Positions 6,765 through 6,869 of a stretch of DNA of 6,869 nucleotides are shown here, in pieces. The stretch covers positions 1 to 6,869 of the forward strand of contig CBDTTW010000164.1 of the NCBI GenBank assembly GCA_965363675.1, written 5' to 3'. The notes under the pieces are model-generated. The model worked only from the letters and a program-made list of their open reading frames with translations, had not been told where the DNA came from and did no database searches. The translations under genes were made by a program, and so were the position numbers. The first letter of the stretch is position 1; each line of letters begins with the position of its first letter. The DNA is from CBDTTW01 sp965363675 (GTDB lineage Bacteria; Bacteroidota; Rhodothermia; Rhodothermales; DASSAV01).

Positions 6765-6789
6765 CTTTTGCCGCTTGCGGTGGTACTAT
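6761..6789 (+). promoter_or_regulatory. tRNA-Val promoter, -35 overlapping the preceding stop codon
   Basis: TTGACT (6761-6766, five of six to TTGACA) and TACTAT (6784-6789, four of six to TATAAT) are separated by exactly 17 bp. Transcription would begin near 6796, giving a leader of about 19 nt before the tRNA. The TGA stop of the membrane regulator gene (6762-6764) is part of the -35 box. Confidence 0.65.
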
Positions 6790-6814
6790 CGAAGTCCTTT
6801 CCCGCAGGGCACGC

Positions 6815-6869
6815 GGGCTCTTAGCTCAGCGGTTCAGAGCGCTCGCCTCACACGCGAGAGGTCACTGGT
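6815..6869 (+). tRNA. tRNA-Val, anticodon CAC (3' end cut by window)
   Basis: Decodes GUG. The 5' acceptor strand is GGGCTCT (6815-6821), then T8 A9, the D stem GCTC/GAGC (6824-6827, 6837-6840) around AGCGGTTCA, and the anticodon stem CTCGC/GCGAG (6842-6846, 6854-6858) with loop CTCACAC. The anticodon CAC is at 6849-6851. The variable loop AGGTC (6859-6863) and the first T-arm strand ACTGG plus T54 (6864-6869) follow before the window ends. All visible stems pair; the acceptor 3' strand is outside. Confidence 0.95.

Overview
The window looks like chromosomal DNA of a GC-rich bacterium. My best guess is Rhodothermota (the Rhodothermus/Salinibacter/Rubricoccus side of the Bacteroidota superphylum), inferred from the style of the RqcH-tail, Der, NuoI and EcsC proteins, the near absence of Shine-Dalgarno sequences, and a NuoI gene standing apart from the other complex I genes. 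This is inference from sequence character; no database search was possible. Almost all genes lie on the + strand, with strong G/C bias at third codon positions. That bias creates long spurious antisense frames.

Layout, left to right. (1) The 3' end of an rqcH/NFACT-type gene (ribosome-associated quality control). (2) ecsC-like membrane-associated protein gene and der (double-GTPase ribosome assembly factor), 17 bp apart and probably cotranscribed. (3) nuoI (two [4Fe-4S] subunit of complex I, with a long C-terminal extension) overlapping a small unrecognised gene by 8 bp. (4) A roughly 305-bp gap of clearly lower GC (about 41-42% where I counted) that holds an 11-bp perfect inverted repeat plus a third related arm, candidate promoter elements and a doubtful 26-codon ORF. 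(5) holA (DNA polymerase III delta subunit), probably starting at a GTG. (6) An ECF sigma factor gene closed by a very strong intrinsic terminator. (7) A gene for a single-pass membrane protein that resembles an anti-sigma factor but lacks the zinc ligands. (8) A tRNA-Val(CAC) gene cut by the window end, with a promoter whose -35 box overlaps the stop codon of the preceding gene.

Most of the window is housekeeping: translation quality control and ribosome assembly, respiration, replication, and a sigma/anti-sigma pair. I do not see a clear new biological system. The places most worth a second look are the low-GC repeat-bearing gap before holA, the terminator that splits the sigma and putative anti-sigma genes, the zinc-less anti-sigma domain, and the unknown gene overlapping nuoI.
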